A stretch of 64,000 nt of DNA from Tetzosporium hominis (GTDB lineage Bacteria > Bacillota > Bacilli > Bacillales_A > Planococcaceae): the NCBI RefSeq assembly GCF_002265435.1, contig NZ_NOKQ01000220.1, forward strand, positions 248,001 to 312,000, given 5' to 3'. A program made the position numbers and the translations under genes. Under the pieces are notes generated by a model. That model was not told where the DNA came from and did not search any database. It worked only from the letters and a program-made list of their open reading frames with translations. Every line of letters begins with the position of its first letter. Position 1 is the first letter of the stretch. Shown piece after piece: positions 30,524-38,828 of the stretch.

Positions 30524-31962
30524 ATTGGCAAGTGATTGCACCACTCGTTTTCTTTTTAGTGGCTATCTTTGCGACAGGCTGGATTGCCAGCCGGCAACGT
30601 GACAAGTCATCAGGTTTTTTAAATGATTATTTCCTTGGGGGGCGTGAACTTGGTGGCTTCGTCCTGGCGATGACCATGGTCGCTACATATGGTAGTGCTT
30701 CGAGTTTCTTAGGAGGACCTGGAACGGCTTACACGATGGGCTTTGGTTGGGTACTGCTTGCGATGACGCAAGTGGTCACCGGGTATTTCGTTCTGCTGAT
30801 TTTAGGGAAAAAGTTCGCCATTCTAGCGAGACGATACCAAGCCTTGACGCTCATTGATTTCTTGAAAGCTCGCTACAACAGTCCAGTCGTGGCCATTCTT
30901 TCCGCATTCGCCATCGTGATTTTCTTGTTCTCCGCTATGACAGCGCAATGGGTCGGAGGAGCACGTCTGATTGAGACAGTCACTGGACTGAGCTATACAT
31001 CGGCCTTATTTATTTTTGTCATTTCTGTTCTTGTGTATGTGACGACAGGTGGTTTCCGAGCTGTCGCGCTAACGGATGCCGTGCAAGGAACCATTATGGT
31101 CATCGGGACTACGATTTTGCTCATTGCGGTCATCATCGCAGGGGGCGGAGTACCGAACATCATGCAAGACTTGCTGACTGAAAATCCAAATCTCGTCACG
31201 CCATATGGAAGCAACGGCAACTTATCAGCTGCTTATGTATCCTCTTTTTGGATCTTAGTTGGTGTCGGGGTAGTCGGACTACCGCAAATTGCGGTTCGAG
31301 CGATGTCGTATAAGACTTCTCGCGGAATGCACCGAGCGCTTGTCATCGGAACCATCGTGACCGGTTTCATCATGCTGAACATGCACTTGATCGGTGTGTT
31401 CGCACGTGCCGTGAAGCCAGGAATTGAAGTCGCAGATACGGTTATTCCAGTCATCGCACTTGACATCCTACCACCGTGGCTTGCTGGGATTGTGCTTGCC
31501 GCACCACTTGCTGCAATTATGTCTACAGTCGATTCGCTCCTGCTTCTAGTCAGTTCGTCCGTAGTGAAAGACGTCTATCTTGGCTACATTCAACCGAACG
31601 CTTCGATGAAGACGGTGAAGCGCATGAGTTTTGGAGTTACTGCAGTGCTTGGAACGATTGTCTTCCTGCTAGCTGTGAACCCTCCAGAGCTACTCATCTT
31701 CTTGAACCTGTTCGCATTCGGAGGTCTAGAAGCAGCGTTCATATGGCCAATCGTTCTTGGTCTCTACTGGAAATACGGCAACAAGTACGGAGCTATCGCT
31801 TCAATGGTTACCGGTATTGGAACCTATATCGCACTGCACTTTTACAATACAGCGAACGGGAATTTGCTCGACATTCACACTGTGGTCATTCCGGTCGTGC
31901 TGTCGCTCATTGCTTACATCGTGTTCAGTCTAGCGATTAAGCGCGAAGTCTATCGCTACTAA
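30520..31962 (+). CDS. panF: Sodium/pantothenate symporter
   Basis: A 480-residue solute:sodium symporter with about 13 membrane helices, close to the 483 residues of E. coli PanF. Family-like segments are NDYFLGGRELGGFVLAMTMV, YGSASSFLGGPGTAYTMGFG and the Na+-site region AAPLAAIMSTVDSLLLL. The yhdT-panF pairing makes pantothenate the most likely substrate. It would supply the precursor of coenzyme A. Confidence 0.92.
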   Translation: MNWQVIAPLVFFLVAIFATGWIASRQRDKSSGFLNDYFLGGRELGGFVLAMTMVATYGSASSFLGGPGTAYTMGFGWVLLAMTQVVTGYFVLLILGKKFAILARRYQALTLIDFLKARYNSPVVAILSAFAIVIFLFSAMTAQWVGGARLIETVTGLSYTSALFIFVISVLVYVTTGGFRAVALTDAVQGTIMVIGTTILLIAVIIAGGGVPNIMQDLLTENPNLVTPYGSNGNLSAAYVSSFWILVGVGVVGLPQIAVRAMSYKTSRGMHRALVIGTIVTGFIMLNMHLIGVFARAVKPGIEVADTVIPVIALDILPPWLAGIVLAAPLAAIMSTVDSLLLLVSSSVVKDVYLGYIQPNASMKTVKRMSFGVTAVLGTIVFLLAVNPPELLIFLNLFAFGGLEAAFIWPIVLGLYWKYGNKYGAIASMVTGIGTYIALHFYNTANGNLLDIHTVVIPVVLSLIAYIVFSLAIKREVYRY

Positions 31963-31978
31963 AGAAAGGAGGCGGACC

Positions 31979-32899
31979 ATGAGCAGAGCGAAAATTTACT
32001 GGATGCTCGTCGGTGTCATGTTCGCTTGGGGCGCAAATGTCCCGATGCTAAAGTTCATCGGAACCCATGTGCCGCCAGTCACCGTAACAGGAATTCGAAT
32101 CTTGATGGCGAGCCTAGCCGTGTTCTTGATTCTCAAATTCTTAAAAATATTACGCCTTCCTACGAAGCGCGAATGGAAATACATCTTGGTGGGCTCATTG
32201 ACGAACGTCTTGCTGCACCACCTGTTCTTAAACCTGGGGTTAGCAGTGACCTCTGCAACTTCTGGAGGGTTGATCCTTGGAATGGGCCCGATTTTAACAG
32301 CGATCTCGGCAGCCATCTTTTTAAAATACTTCCCATCGAAGCTGCAGTGGCTCGGCTTGCTGCTAGGGATTTCAGGAGTCACGATTGCGGTTCTAGTCGG
32401 ATCGACAGGGCTAGATACCAATATCGGGGACCTCTACATTTTCATCTCGATTTTGTCGCAAGTACTGAGCTACATGGTCGTCGTGAAAGCCGCACGAACT
32501 CTTGACCCACGCGTGATGACAGCCTACATGATGGGAGTCGGATCGATTGGGCTCATCATTACGAGTCTGATTCTGGAACCAGGCGGTATGGTCGAATTTC
32601 TCGATGCACCACCTATGTTCTGGCTTATATTCTTAGCGTCCGGTTTGATTTCCACAGCGCTCGGTCACATGATCTACAACTATGCGATCGGTCAGGCGGG
32701 AGCTACCCAGTCTGCCATCTTCATGAACTTGAATCCGTTGTTTGCGATGATTCTTTCTAGTATTTTCCTAGGCGAAATCTTGACGATTCGTCACATAGTA
32801 GGCTTCTTGTTCATCGTAGCGGGCGTCATGCTCGGCTCCGGAGCTGCCGAAGACCTCTACAAAAAGCACAAAGCGAAACGAACCACTTCTGTCGTCTGA
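31979..32899 (+). CDS. EamA/DMT-family transporter
   Basis: A 306-residue protein with ten predicted membrane helices in two EamA repeats; characteristic segments are FAWGANVPMLKFIG, TSATSGGLILGMGPI in the first repeat and GLISTALGHMIYNYAI with FMNLNPLFAMILSSIFLGE in the second. DMT proteins export metabolites or amino acids; the substrate cannot be predicted. The ATG follows AAAGGAGGCG, 16 bases after panF, so it probably shares the transcript. Confidence 0.9.
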   Translation: MSRAKIYWMLVGVMFAWGANVPMLKFIGTHVPPVTVTGIRILMASLAVFLILKFLKILRLPTKREWKYILVGSLTNVLLHHLFLNLGLAVTSATSGGLILGMGPILTAISAAIFLKYFPSKLQWLGLLLGISGVTIAVLVGSTGLDTNIGDLYIFISILSQVLSYMVVVKAARTLDPRVMTAYMMGVGSIGLIITSLILEPGGMVEFLDAPPMFWLIFLASGLISTALGHMIYNYAIGQAGATQSAIFMNLNPLFAMILSSIFLGEILTIRHIVGFLFIVAGVMLGSGAAEDLYKKHKAKRTTSVV

Positions 32900-32918
32900 C
32901 GGGGGTGGTTATTTAGTT

Positions 32919-33055
32919 TTAGATGTGGAAGGCGTTCGTAACTCGATTACTCTAGATGTGGAGACTCAACTAGACATGAAATGATGTCTCAAGGTCTTAC
33001 TAGTAAGATCTTTAAGACTTAAAGGACTTTCTAGAAAGTGCTTAAAAGATTAAAG
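32919..33055 (+). repeat. Core-less copy of the long-hairpin repeat (copy B) plus CTAG palindromes
   Basis: TTAGATGTGGAAGGCGTTCG (32919-32938) is followed directly by AACTCGATTACTC and TAGATGTGGAG; these are the two ends of the element seen at 5486, without the hairpin core. Then two perfect 12-bp palindromes, CTTACTAGTAAG (32996-33007) and CTTTCTAGAAAG (33027-33038), lie 31 bases apart in related contexts. Confidence 0.75.
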
Positions 33056-33156
33056 AGATTTTTTTCCACAAAACGGTAAATTAAACCCATTATCATAGGT
33101 CGCTACCCGTAGATCATACAAACCGGATGAGTCGAATTACCTGAAAATTCAATATT

Positions 33157-33186
33157 ACCCCCAAAAACTTTCTAGGTCCTCACGAA
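33157..33186 (+). promoter_or_regulatory. SigI-type promoter of the secreted repeat protein
   Basis: ACCCCC (33157-33162) followed by AAAAA, then CGAATAG with CGAA at 33183-33186, a 20-base spacer. The same pattern precedes sigI at 34335. It matches the ACCCCC / CGAA pattern described for B. subtilis SigI promoters. Confidence 0.6.
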
Positions 33187-33240
33187 TAGATACGCGTACA
33201 CCGTTCAAGCGGTGAAATTCTCTCTATGAGGTGATGAAAG

Positions 33241-34245
33241 ATGAAAAATCGTAAGTGGAAACGCATGACAGCTGCAGCTATGATCGCGACTATGACAGTA
33301 ACGGGCGCATCTTATGCATGGGCAGACGAATTTAAATCTGTATCAATGACTGACGTAGAAGACGTAACAGAGGCTCCAGTTGTGGATCCAACAGACGTTG
33401 AAAACGACAACCTATACGAAGAGACAGCGCCAACTTCTGAAGAACTCATCGCAGTTTACGAAGAGCGCATCGCCAAATTGAACGAATTGATTGCGATGAT
33501 CGATGACGAAGAAATTGCTGCGTTGTTAACACAAGCCGTTGAACGTTTCGAAACGAAGATTGAAGAGCTTGGAACAGATGAAGACGAAACAGAAGAAGAG
33601 CCAACTGAAGGCGACGACGATACTGAAGTCGAAGAGCCAGGTGACGACGAAGAAACTCCAGTCGAAGAACCAATCGAAGAAGAGCCTGTTGACGAAGATA
33701 CAGAGCTTGAAATGAAGAAAGAACAACTGGCATTCAAGATTGCCATCATGACAAAAGTATATGATCAAGTAGGAAGCGACCAAGCACGTGCCGCTATCCA
33801 GAAAAACATCGACAAATTCCAAGCGCAATTGGATGCATTAAACGAAGAAGCTCCAGTTGAAGAAGAACCAGTCGTTGAAGAACCTGTAATCGAAGAGCCT
33901 GTAGTGGAAGAGCCAGTTGCTGAAGAATCAACTGAAGAAGCTACACCAGTAGTTGCTCCAAAAGCTGAAAAAGGCAAAGCGAAAGCTGAAGAAAAAGCAG
34001 CAAAAGCTCAAGCAAAAGCAGAAGAAAAAGTAGCGAAAGCTCAAGCTAAGGCAGAAGAAGCAAAAGCAAAAGCTGAAGAAAAAGCAGTAGAAGCTCAAGC
34101 AAAAGCAGAAGAAAAGAAAGCTGCAGCACAAGCTAAAGCTGATGAAGCAAAAGCTAAAGCTGAAGAAAAAGTAGCGGAAGCTCAAGCGAAAGCTGAAGAA
34201 AAGAAAGCTAAAGCAGAAGAGAAAAAAGGTAAAGGCAACAACTAA
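33241..34245 (+). CDS. Secreted acidic/coiled-coil repeat protein, likely SigI regulon
   Basis: A 334-residue protein with a Sec signal peptide (residues 1-28, ending SYAWA). An acidic region rich in Glu, Asp, Pro and Val contains two short helices (SEELIAVYEERIAKLNELIA and KEQLAFKIAIMTKVYDQVG). The C-terminal about 95 residues are repeats of the type AKAEEKxAxAQ, a charged alanine-rich helix or coiled coil. No enzymatic domain or anchor is visible. The gene is preceded by a SigI-type promoter and followed by sigI-rsgI, so it is probably an extracellular product under the same control. Lysine- and alanine-rich tails of this sort can bind wall polymers, but this is inference. Confidence 0.85.
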   Translation: MKNRKWKRMTAAAMIATMTVTGASYAWADEFKSVSMTDVEDVTEAPVVDPTDVENDNLYEETAPTSEELIAVYEERIAKLNELIAMIDDEEIAALLTQAVERFETKIEELGTDEDETEEEPTEGDDDTEVEEPGDDEETPVEEPIEEEPVDEDTELEMKKEQLAFKIAIMTKVYDQVGSDQARAAIQKNIDKFQAQLDALNEEAPVEEEPVVEEPVIEEPVVEEPVAEESTEEATPVVAPKAEKGKAKAEEKAAKAQAKAEEKVAKAQAKAEEAKAKAEEKAVEAQAKAEEKKAAAQAKADEAKAKAEEKVAEAQAKAEEKKAKAEEKKGKGNN

Positions 34246-34269
34246 ATTTCGCTACTCACTCCTACTCCA

Positions 34270-34295
34270 AGAGGCGCCTCGGCGCCTCTTTTTCG
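34270..34295 (+). terminator. Intrinsic terminator after the secreted repeat protein
   Basis: AGAGGCGCC and GGCGCCTCT form a perfect 9-bp stem with a 2-base gap, followed by T5. Confidence 0.9.
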
Positions 34296-34334
34296 TTTGT
34301 TAGGAACAAAAAAATTCCACTTTTCTTTCTAACG

Positions 34335-34363
34335 ACCCCCAAAAATCCTACAACCTAATCGAA
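34335..34363 (+). promoter_or_regulatory. SigI-type autoregulatory promoter of sigI
   Basis: ACCCCC (34335-34340) followed by AAAAA, and CGAATAG with CGAA at 34360-34363, a 19-base spacer, about 150 bases upstream of sigI. Confidence 0.6.
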
Positions 34364-34512
34364 TAGTACTATGTAGATCCATTCAAATATCATATTGAAG
34401 GTGCGGTCTATCCAATGACTCAATTTGGCAACCAACACAGTTCTGTTCTTTTCACTACAAGCTTCTATGCTAAAATAGAAGAGACGTGATTTAAACAGAA
34501 CGGAGGGGTGCT

Positions 34513-35223
34513 ATGCGTTTCGCCTTGTTTCCTAACCATGAAAAACACGAGCTGCACCTCGTGCAACAAGCAAAAGCAGGGGACGAGCAGGCTCTGCACG
34601 ACTTGCTCGTTGCCCACACCCCTTTTATTAAAAAGACCGCTTCGTTCGTATGCAAACGAACCATCGATGAGCAAGACGAAGAATTCAGCATCGCTTTCCT
34701 AGCTTTCCATGAGGCCGTCGAAAAGTACGAGCCGGGAGCTTCAGCGAAACTGACGACGTTTGCCCATCTGATTATCAAGCGGCGCATCATTGATTTCATT
34801 CGCAAAGAAGTACGCGTGGCCCAAGCTGTATCGGGAGAAGCTGCGGATATCGAGCTCACCCACAAGGCAATGGACGCCTACAGCGAACATCAACTGAAAA
34901 CGCAACGACAAGAAGATATCGCAAGCTACCAGCTGGCGCTCTTCCCATATAACTTAACCTTTGAAGAGCTTACCCGCATCGCACCGAAGCATGAGGACTC
35001 CAGGAGGACGATGATTGCCGTAGCGCGAATCATCGCAGATACTCCGGAATTCGTCGAGCATTTAGAGGCGAAGCGGACGTTGCCTTTAAAAGAAATCGAG
35101 CAGCTAGTCGATGTCTCTAGAAAGACACTCGAACGCCATAGAAAATATATTATCGCACTGGTCGTCCTATTGACAGGCGACTTTACAACGATTCAGCATA
35201 TCGTGAAAGGAGGGACAGAATGA
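34513..35223 (+). CDS. sigI: RNA polymerase sigma factor SigI
   Basis: A 236-residue sigma-70-like factor. Region 2 is visible in LVQQAKAGDEQALHDLL, DEEFSIAFLAFHEAVEKYEP and TTFAHLIIKRRIIDFIRKE. The C-terminal region has the DVSRKTLERHRKYIIAL helix-turn-helix of SigI. It overlaps rsgI by 4 bases (ATGA). SigI responds to heat and wall stress in B. subtilis and to polysaccharides in clostridia. The ATG follows CGGAGGGGTG. Confidence 0.92.
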   Translation: MRFALFPNHEKHELHLVQQAKAGDEQALHDLLVAHTPFIKKTASFVCKRTIDEQDEEFSIAFLAFHEAVEKYEPGASAKLTTFAHLIIKRRIIDFIRKEVRVAQAVSGEAADIELTHKAMDAYSEHQLKTQRQEDIASYQLALFPYNLTFEELTRIAPKHEDSRRTMIAVARIIADTPEFVEHLEAKRTLPLKEIEQLVDVSRKTLERHRKYIIALVVLLTGDFTTIQHIVKGGTE

Positions 35224-36143
35224 TGACGCACTATGGAATTGTAATGGACGTGAAGGAAGACTATGCAATTTTCTTAACAGAAGACGGTGAATTCATGAAA
35301 GGTATTCCGGCTTCAGACGCTGAAGTGGGAGAATACGCGCATTTCACAGAATACAAACCGCCTTTCAAATTGACAAAATCTCCTGCGCTTGCTCCAATTC
35401 TAGCGATTGCGGCTACCATGGTTCTCATTTTTGGTGCATCATTCAGTAACGTTCCGGAAGCGTATGCCTTTGTAGAACTCGAGAACGGTGAACGCATCGA
35501 GCTCGGAATCGATGAAGAAGGCACGGTCATCTACGTCGAAGGAGTGGAAGATCATTTTTGGGAAGATAAAGCCCTTTCAAAAGTTCTAGTTGAAATCGTC
35601 GAAGAAAAGCCTCAAGCTAAGATCACTTACGACAAACCACGTGATGGTGCCATCGAACGCCGTATCACTACAGCCATCGAAGAAGCAGAAGAAGCTGTCG
35701 TGACGAACGAAGAACCTGTTGATGAAATCGAACCGGTCACTTCAGAACCTGTAGAGCTAGAAGAGCCAGTCGAATCAGACGAAGATCAAACAACCGAGCC
35801 TGAGGACGAAGACAAACCGGGCAACTCCGAAAAAGCGCCTGGCCAAACTGGCGAGACCCCAGGACAATCGGGGACAGCACCTGGTAAATCTGGACAGACT
35901 CCAGCTAATGGCGCGCAGCCTCCAGGAAAATCTGGTGAAGCTCCAGGAAAATCTGGCAACACACCAGGCAAGTCTGGTGACAACCCGGGACAATCGAAAG
36001 ACAAGCCTGGAAAGTCCCAAGATAAAGCCTCAAAGAACGATGACAAGTCTCATAAAAAAGATGACAAGTCTAACAAGAAAGACGACAAACCAGGAAAGTC
36101 CGAATCGGCTCCAGGGCAACAAAAGAAAAACGATCACAAGTAA
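35220..36143 (+). CDS. rsgI: Anti-sigma factor RsgI with Pro-Gly repeat ectodomain
   Basis: A 307-residue single-pass protein. The cytoplasmic RsgI N-terminal domain (about 4-48, IVMDVKEDYAIFLTEDGEF) binds SigI; one membrane helix lies at 57-76 (APILAIAATMVLIFGASFS). The outside part starts YAFVELENGERIELGIDEEG, the conserved periplasmic-like region where RsgI proteins are clipped, and continues into an acidic stretch. It ends in about 60 residues of PGKSG/PGQSG-type repeats and a lysine-rich tail. The C-terminus would make a flexible, wall-penetrating sensor and has no carbohydrate-binding module as in clostridia. ATG at 35220 (or 35223) after AAAGGAGGGA. Confidence 0.92.
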   Translation: MMTHYGIVMDVKEDYAIFLTEDGEFMKGIPASDAEVGEYAHFTEYKPPFKLTKSPALAPILAIAATMVLIFGASFSNVPEAYAFVELENGERIELGIDEEGTVIYVEGVEDHFWEDKALSKVLVEIVEEKPQAKITYDKPRDGAIERRITTAIEEAEEAVVTNEEPVDEIEPVTSEPVELEEPVESDEDQTTEPEDEDKPGNSEKAPGQTGETPGQSGTAPGKSGQTPANGAQPPGKSGEAPGKSGNTPGKSGDNPGQSKDKPGKSQDKASKNDDKSHKKDDKSNKKDDKPGKSESAPGQQKKNDHK

Positions 36144-36169
36144 GAAGCGCCTCGGCGCTTCTTTTTTTT
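36143..36169 (+). terminator. Intrinsic terminator after rsgI
   Basis: AGAAGCGCC pairs with GGCGCTTCT, then T8; nearly the same sequence as the terminator at 34270. Confidence 0.92.
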
Positions 36170-36186
36170 GTACAATCTACTTTTGA

Positions 36187-36315
36187 TGGTGCCTGTCCCA
36201 AGTACAATTCAGATATTCACGACTATTTGCAGTATATACAATTTGGACCCGCATTCTTATGTCGCTCGTTAAATAAATATGAATTGTGTCTGTATAGTTT
36301 GGGGGACAGGCACCA
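36187..36315 (-). mobile_element. 129-bp terminal-inverted-repeat element, copy 1
   Basis: The element begins TGGTGCCTGTCCC and ends GGGACAGGCACCA, perfect 13-bp inverted ends. Read on the minus strand it aligns along its whole length with the element at 43311-43439, which has exactly the same size. It has no coding capacity, so it is a MITE-like or REP/RAYT-type non-autonomous element. Confidence 0.85.
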
Positions 36316-36317
36316 TT

Positions 36318-36462
36318 TGGAAACGCCTTCCACATCTAGAGTAATCGAGTTGCGCCTCCTAGAAATCCCCGTAAAATACCAACGCGTCTCATGAAGCCAA
36401 GAGCGCTTCACAAGCCACGTCGGCATTTTACAAAATTTCTGGACAGTCGGCTCTACATCTAA
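36318..36462 (-). repeat. Long-hairpin intergenic repeat, copy C (inverted)
   Basis: On the minus strand this reads TTAGATGTAGAGCCGACT, then CAGAAATTTTGTAAAATGCC, a loop, GGTATTTTACGGGGATTTCT, and CAACTCGATTACTCTAGATG with TGGAAGGCGTTT. The two middle segments are complementary. It lies directly beside the TIR element. Confidence 0.75.
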
Positions 36463-36476
36463 GGATTAAAATACAA

Positions 36477-36505
36477 TTGACTTTATAATTATGCAGTCGT
36501 ATACT
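36477..36505 (+). promoter_or_regulatory. Sigma-A promoter of the arg operon
   Basis: TTGACT (36477-36482), 17-base spacer, TATACT (36500-36505). AT-rich sequence ATAATTATGCA in the spacer could be part of an ArgR/AhrC box, but the match is weak. Confidence 0.7.
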
Positions 36506-36542
36506 AGAAAATAACTTGTTTGACAACGGAGCTGATCTCGCT

Positions 36543-37577
36543 ATGAAAATTGGAATTATAGGGGCTACAGGATACGGAGGGCTAGAGCTTATTCGCCTTC
36601 TCACTAACCATCCTCGTGTCGATGAAATCCACGTGTTTTCCTCCTCGGAAGAAAATATACAAATTTCGCATAAATATGCACACTTAACGAATATTCTCGA
36701 ACAACCACTTCAAGCAATCGAAACCGGAGCACTCAGCAATCTGGATGTTGTCTTCACGGGCACCCCAGCTGGAGTCGCTTCGACCATTCTCCCGCAACTT
36801 CTCGGAACAGGACCCAAACTGATTGATCTCTCCGGAGATTTCCGGATTCAAGATCCGACCATTTATGAACACTGGTACGGTAAACCGGCAGCACCAAAAG
36901 AAGCCGTAAAGCAAGCAATCTACGGACTTCCCGAGTGGAACCGGCGAGAAATCGCAAATTCTGAACTCATCGCAAATCCCGGGTGCTATCCGACGGCTAC
37001 GCTTCTCAGTCTATTGCCGCTAATCAAAGAAAATTTGATTGATGCCTCGCAACTTTACACCGACGCAAAAAGTGGCGTATCCGGAGCGGGCAACAAGCCG
37101 TCCCAGCTGACCCATTACAGTGAACTTAACGAGAACTTTTCGATCTATAAAATCAACCAGCACCAGCACATCCCGGAAATCGAGCAGACCATTCGCACGA
37201 TTGCAGGAAGCGAACCGCTCCTCACGTTCAACACTCATCTCGTCCCGATGACACGGGGGATCATGGCGACTAGTTACGCACCCCTCACGGATGGAACGAC
37301 AGAGAAGCATCTGAAGGAAGCCTTGCATGAAGCTTACGACAGCGAACCTTTCGTCCGGGTATTCGAAGACAAACCGGTCTTCAATACGAAGCAAGTGTAC
37401 GGCTCAAACTATTGTGACATTCAAATCGCCGTCGACCCGAGGACGAACCGGGCAACAATCATTGGTGTCATTGATAACTTGATGAAAGGCGCGGCCGGAC
37501 AAGCCGTTCAAAATATGAATCTCATGTGTGGACTAGACGAGAAGGCAGGACTTACTGTCGTGCCGCTCATGATCTAG
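36543..37577 (+). CDS. argC: N-acetyl-gamma-glutamyl-phosphate reductase
   Basis: NADPH-dependent enzyme of arginine synthesis that reduces N-acetylglutamyl phosphate to the semialdehyde. The 344-residue product has the Rossmann motif GIIGATGYGG at 4-13 and the catalytic cysteine C148 in ANPGCYPTA. The C-terminal NLMKGAAGQAVQNMN motif is standard. The ATG at 36543 follows CGGAG by about 10 bases; the longer frame from 36516 starts upstream of the ribosome site. It is the first gene of argC-argJ-argB-argD. Confidence 0.96.
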   Translation: MKIGIIGATGYGGLELIRLLTNHPRVDEIHVFSSSEENIQISHKYAHLTNILEQPLQAIETGALSNLDVVFTGTPAGVASTILPQLLGTGPKLIDLSGDFRIQDPTIYEHWYGKPAAPKEAVKQAIYGLPEWNRREIANSELIANPGCYPTATLLSLLPLIKENLIDASQLYTDAKSGVSGAGNKPSQLTHYSELNENFSIYKINQHQHIPEIEQTIRTIAGSEPLLTFNTHLVPMTRGIMATSYAPLTDGTTEKHLKEALHEAYDSEPFVRVFEDKPVFNTKQVYGSNYCDIQIAVDPRTNRATIIGVIDNLMKGAAGQAVQNMNLMCGLDEKAGLTVVPLMI

Positions 37578-37598
37578 CTACAAAAAGGAGCACTTACT

Positions 37599-38828
37599 AT
37601 GGAATTGACGATCACCCCAACACTCAAAAAAATCGAACGCAAATCGCTTGTTTCGCCGAAAGGCTTCACGGCAACGGGCATACACTGTGGTATCAAGCAT
37701 AAGAAAAAGGATTTAGCCGTCGTCATCAGTGACGTCCCAGCATCGGTAGCAGGGGTTTTCACTACGAACGCCATCCAAGCAGCGCCACTAAAAGTTACAA
37801 AAGATGTTGTCTACAACACGAAAAAGATGCAAGCCATCCTCGTCAACTCTGGAAACGCTAACGCATGTACAGGAAAACAAGGTCACCTAGATGCACTAGC
37901 CATGCAGCAACTCGCTGCAGACCAGTTCGACATCCCAGCAAACCTAATCGGAGTCGCGTCTACTGGAGTTATCGGCGAACCGCTTCCAATGGCACCGATC
38001 ATCCACGGCGTTTCGAAGTTGAAAGCAAACGATGAACTGACAGGAGCGCTTGATTTCGCGCAAGCCATCATGACGACGGACACGGTCATGAAGAGTACGT
38101 CTTATGCAACAACTATAGACGGTAAAGAAATCGTCATCGCAGGTGTCGCGAAAGGCTCCGGTATGATCGAGCCAAACATGGCGACGATGCTCGGCTTCAT
38201 CACAACAGACGCTGCAATCGAATCGGAAGATCTGCAAGCGGCGCTATCTAGCGTTACAGAAAAAACATTCAACTCCATCACAGTTGACGGGGATACTTCG
38301 ACGAACGACATGGTCCTGGTACTCGCGAACGGTTTAGCTGGGAACGACACACTCACACCAGCTCACCCAGAGTGGTCAACTTTTGTAGATGCGCTTGAAA
38401 TGGTATCGCAAGACCTCGCCAAACTCATTGCGAAAGACGGGGAAGGCGCGACGAAACTTATTGAAGTGAACGTGACAGGAGCGGTTTCAGACGAAGAAGC
38501 ACGCAAGATTGCGAAGACAGTCGTAGGCTCGCCACTCGTGAAGACTGCGGTCTTTGGTTGCGACGCAAACTGGGGCCGCATCATCGCTGCAGTCGGGTAT
38601 AGTGGCACGCAGATCAATCCGGATACGATAACAATCAAACTCGGAGATATCTTGGTCGTCGAAGACAGCGAACCAGTGAAATTCTCAGAAGACCAAGCGA
38701 TGAACTACTTGAAGCAGCACGAGATCTCGATTTCCGTCGACTTGCATCATGGGTCAGGTGAAGGACGCGCATGGGGGTGTGATTTAACGTATGACTACGT
38801 CCAAATCAACGCAAGCTATCGTTCCTAA
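37599..38828 (+). CDS. argJ: Glutamate N-acetyltransferase / amino-acid acetyltransferase
   Basis: Recycles the acetyl group of N-acetylornithine onto glutamate, and in many bacteria also uses acetyl-CoA. The 409-residue precursor is cut by itself into two chains at the Ala-Thr bond in EPNMATMLGF; the nucleophile would be T196. Other family segments are GFTATGIHCGIK and the C-terminal DLTYDYVQINASYR. The ATG follows AAAAAGGAG, 21 bases after argC. Its last 38 bases overlap argB. Confidence 0.97.
   Translation: MELTITPTLKKIERKSLVSPKGFTATGIHCGIKHKKKDLAVVISDVPASVAGVFTTNAIQAAPLKVTKDVVYNTKKMQAILVNSGNANACTGKQGHLDALAMQQLAADQFDIPANLIGVASTGVIGEPLPMAPIIHGVSKLKANDELTGALDFAQAIMTTDTVMKSTSYATTIDGKEIVIAGVAKGSGMIEPNMATMLGFITTDAAIESEDLQAALSSVTEKTFNSITVDGDTSTNDMVLVLANGLAGNDTLTPAHPEWSTFVDALEMVSQDLAKLIAKDGEGATKLIEVNVTGAVSDEEARKIAKTVVGSPLVKTAVFGCDANWGRIIAAVGYSGTQINPDTITIKLGDILVVEDSEPVKFSEDQAMNYLKQHEISISVDLHHGSGEGRAWGCDLTYDYVQINASYRS

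Noticed and set aside
33446-34185. Long minus-strand frames opposite the secreted repeat protein
   Set aside because: They result from the low-complexity Glu/Lys/Ala codons of the plus-strand gene and have no ribosome sites.
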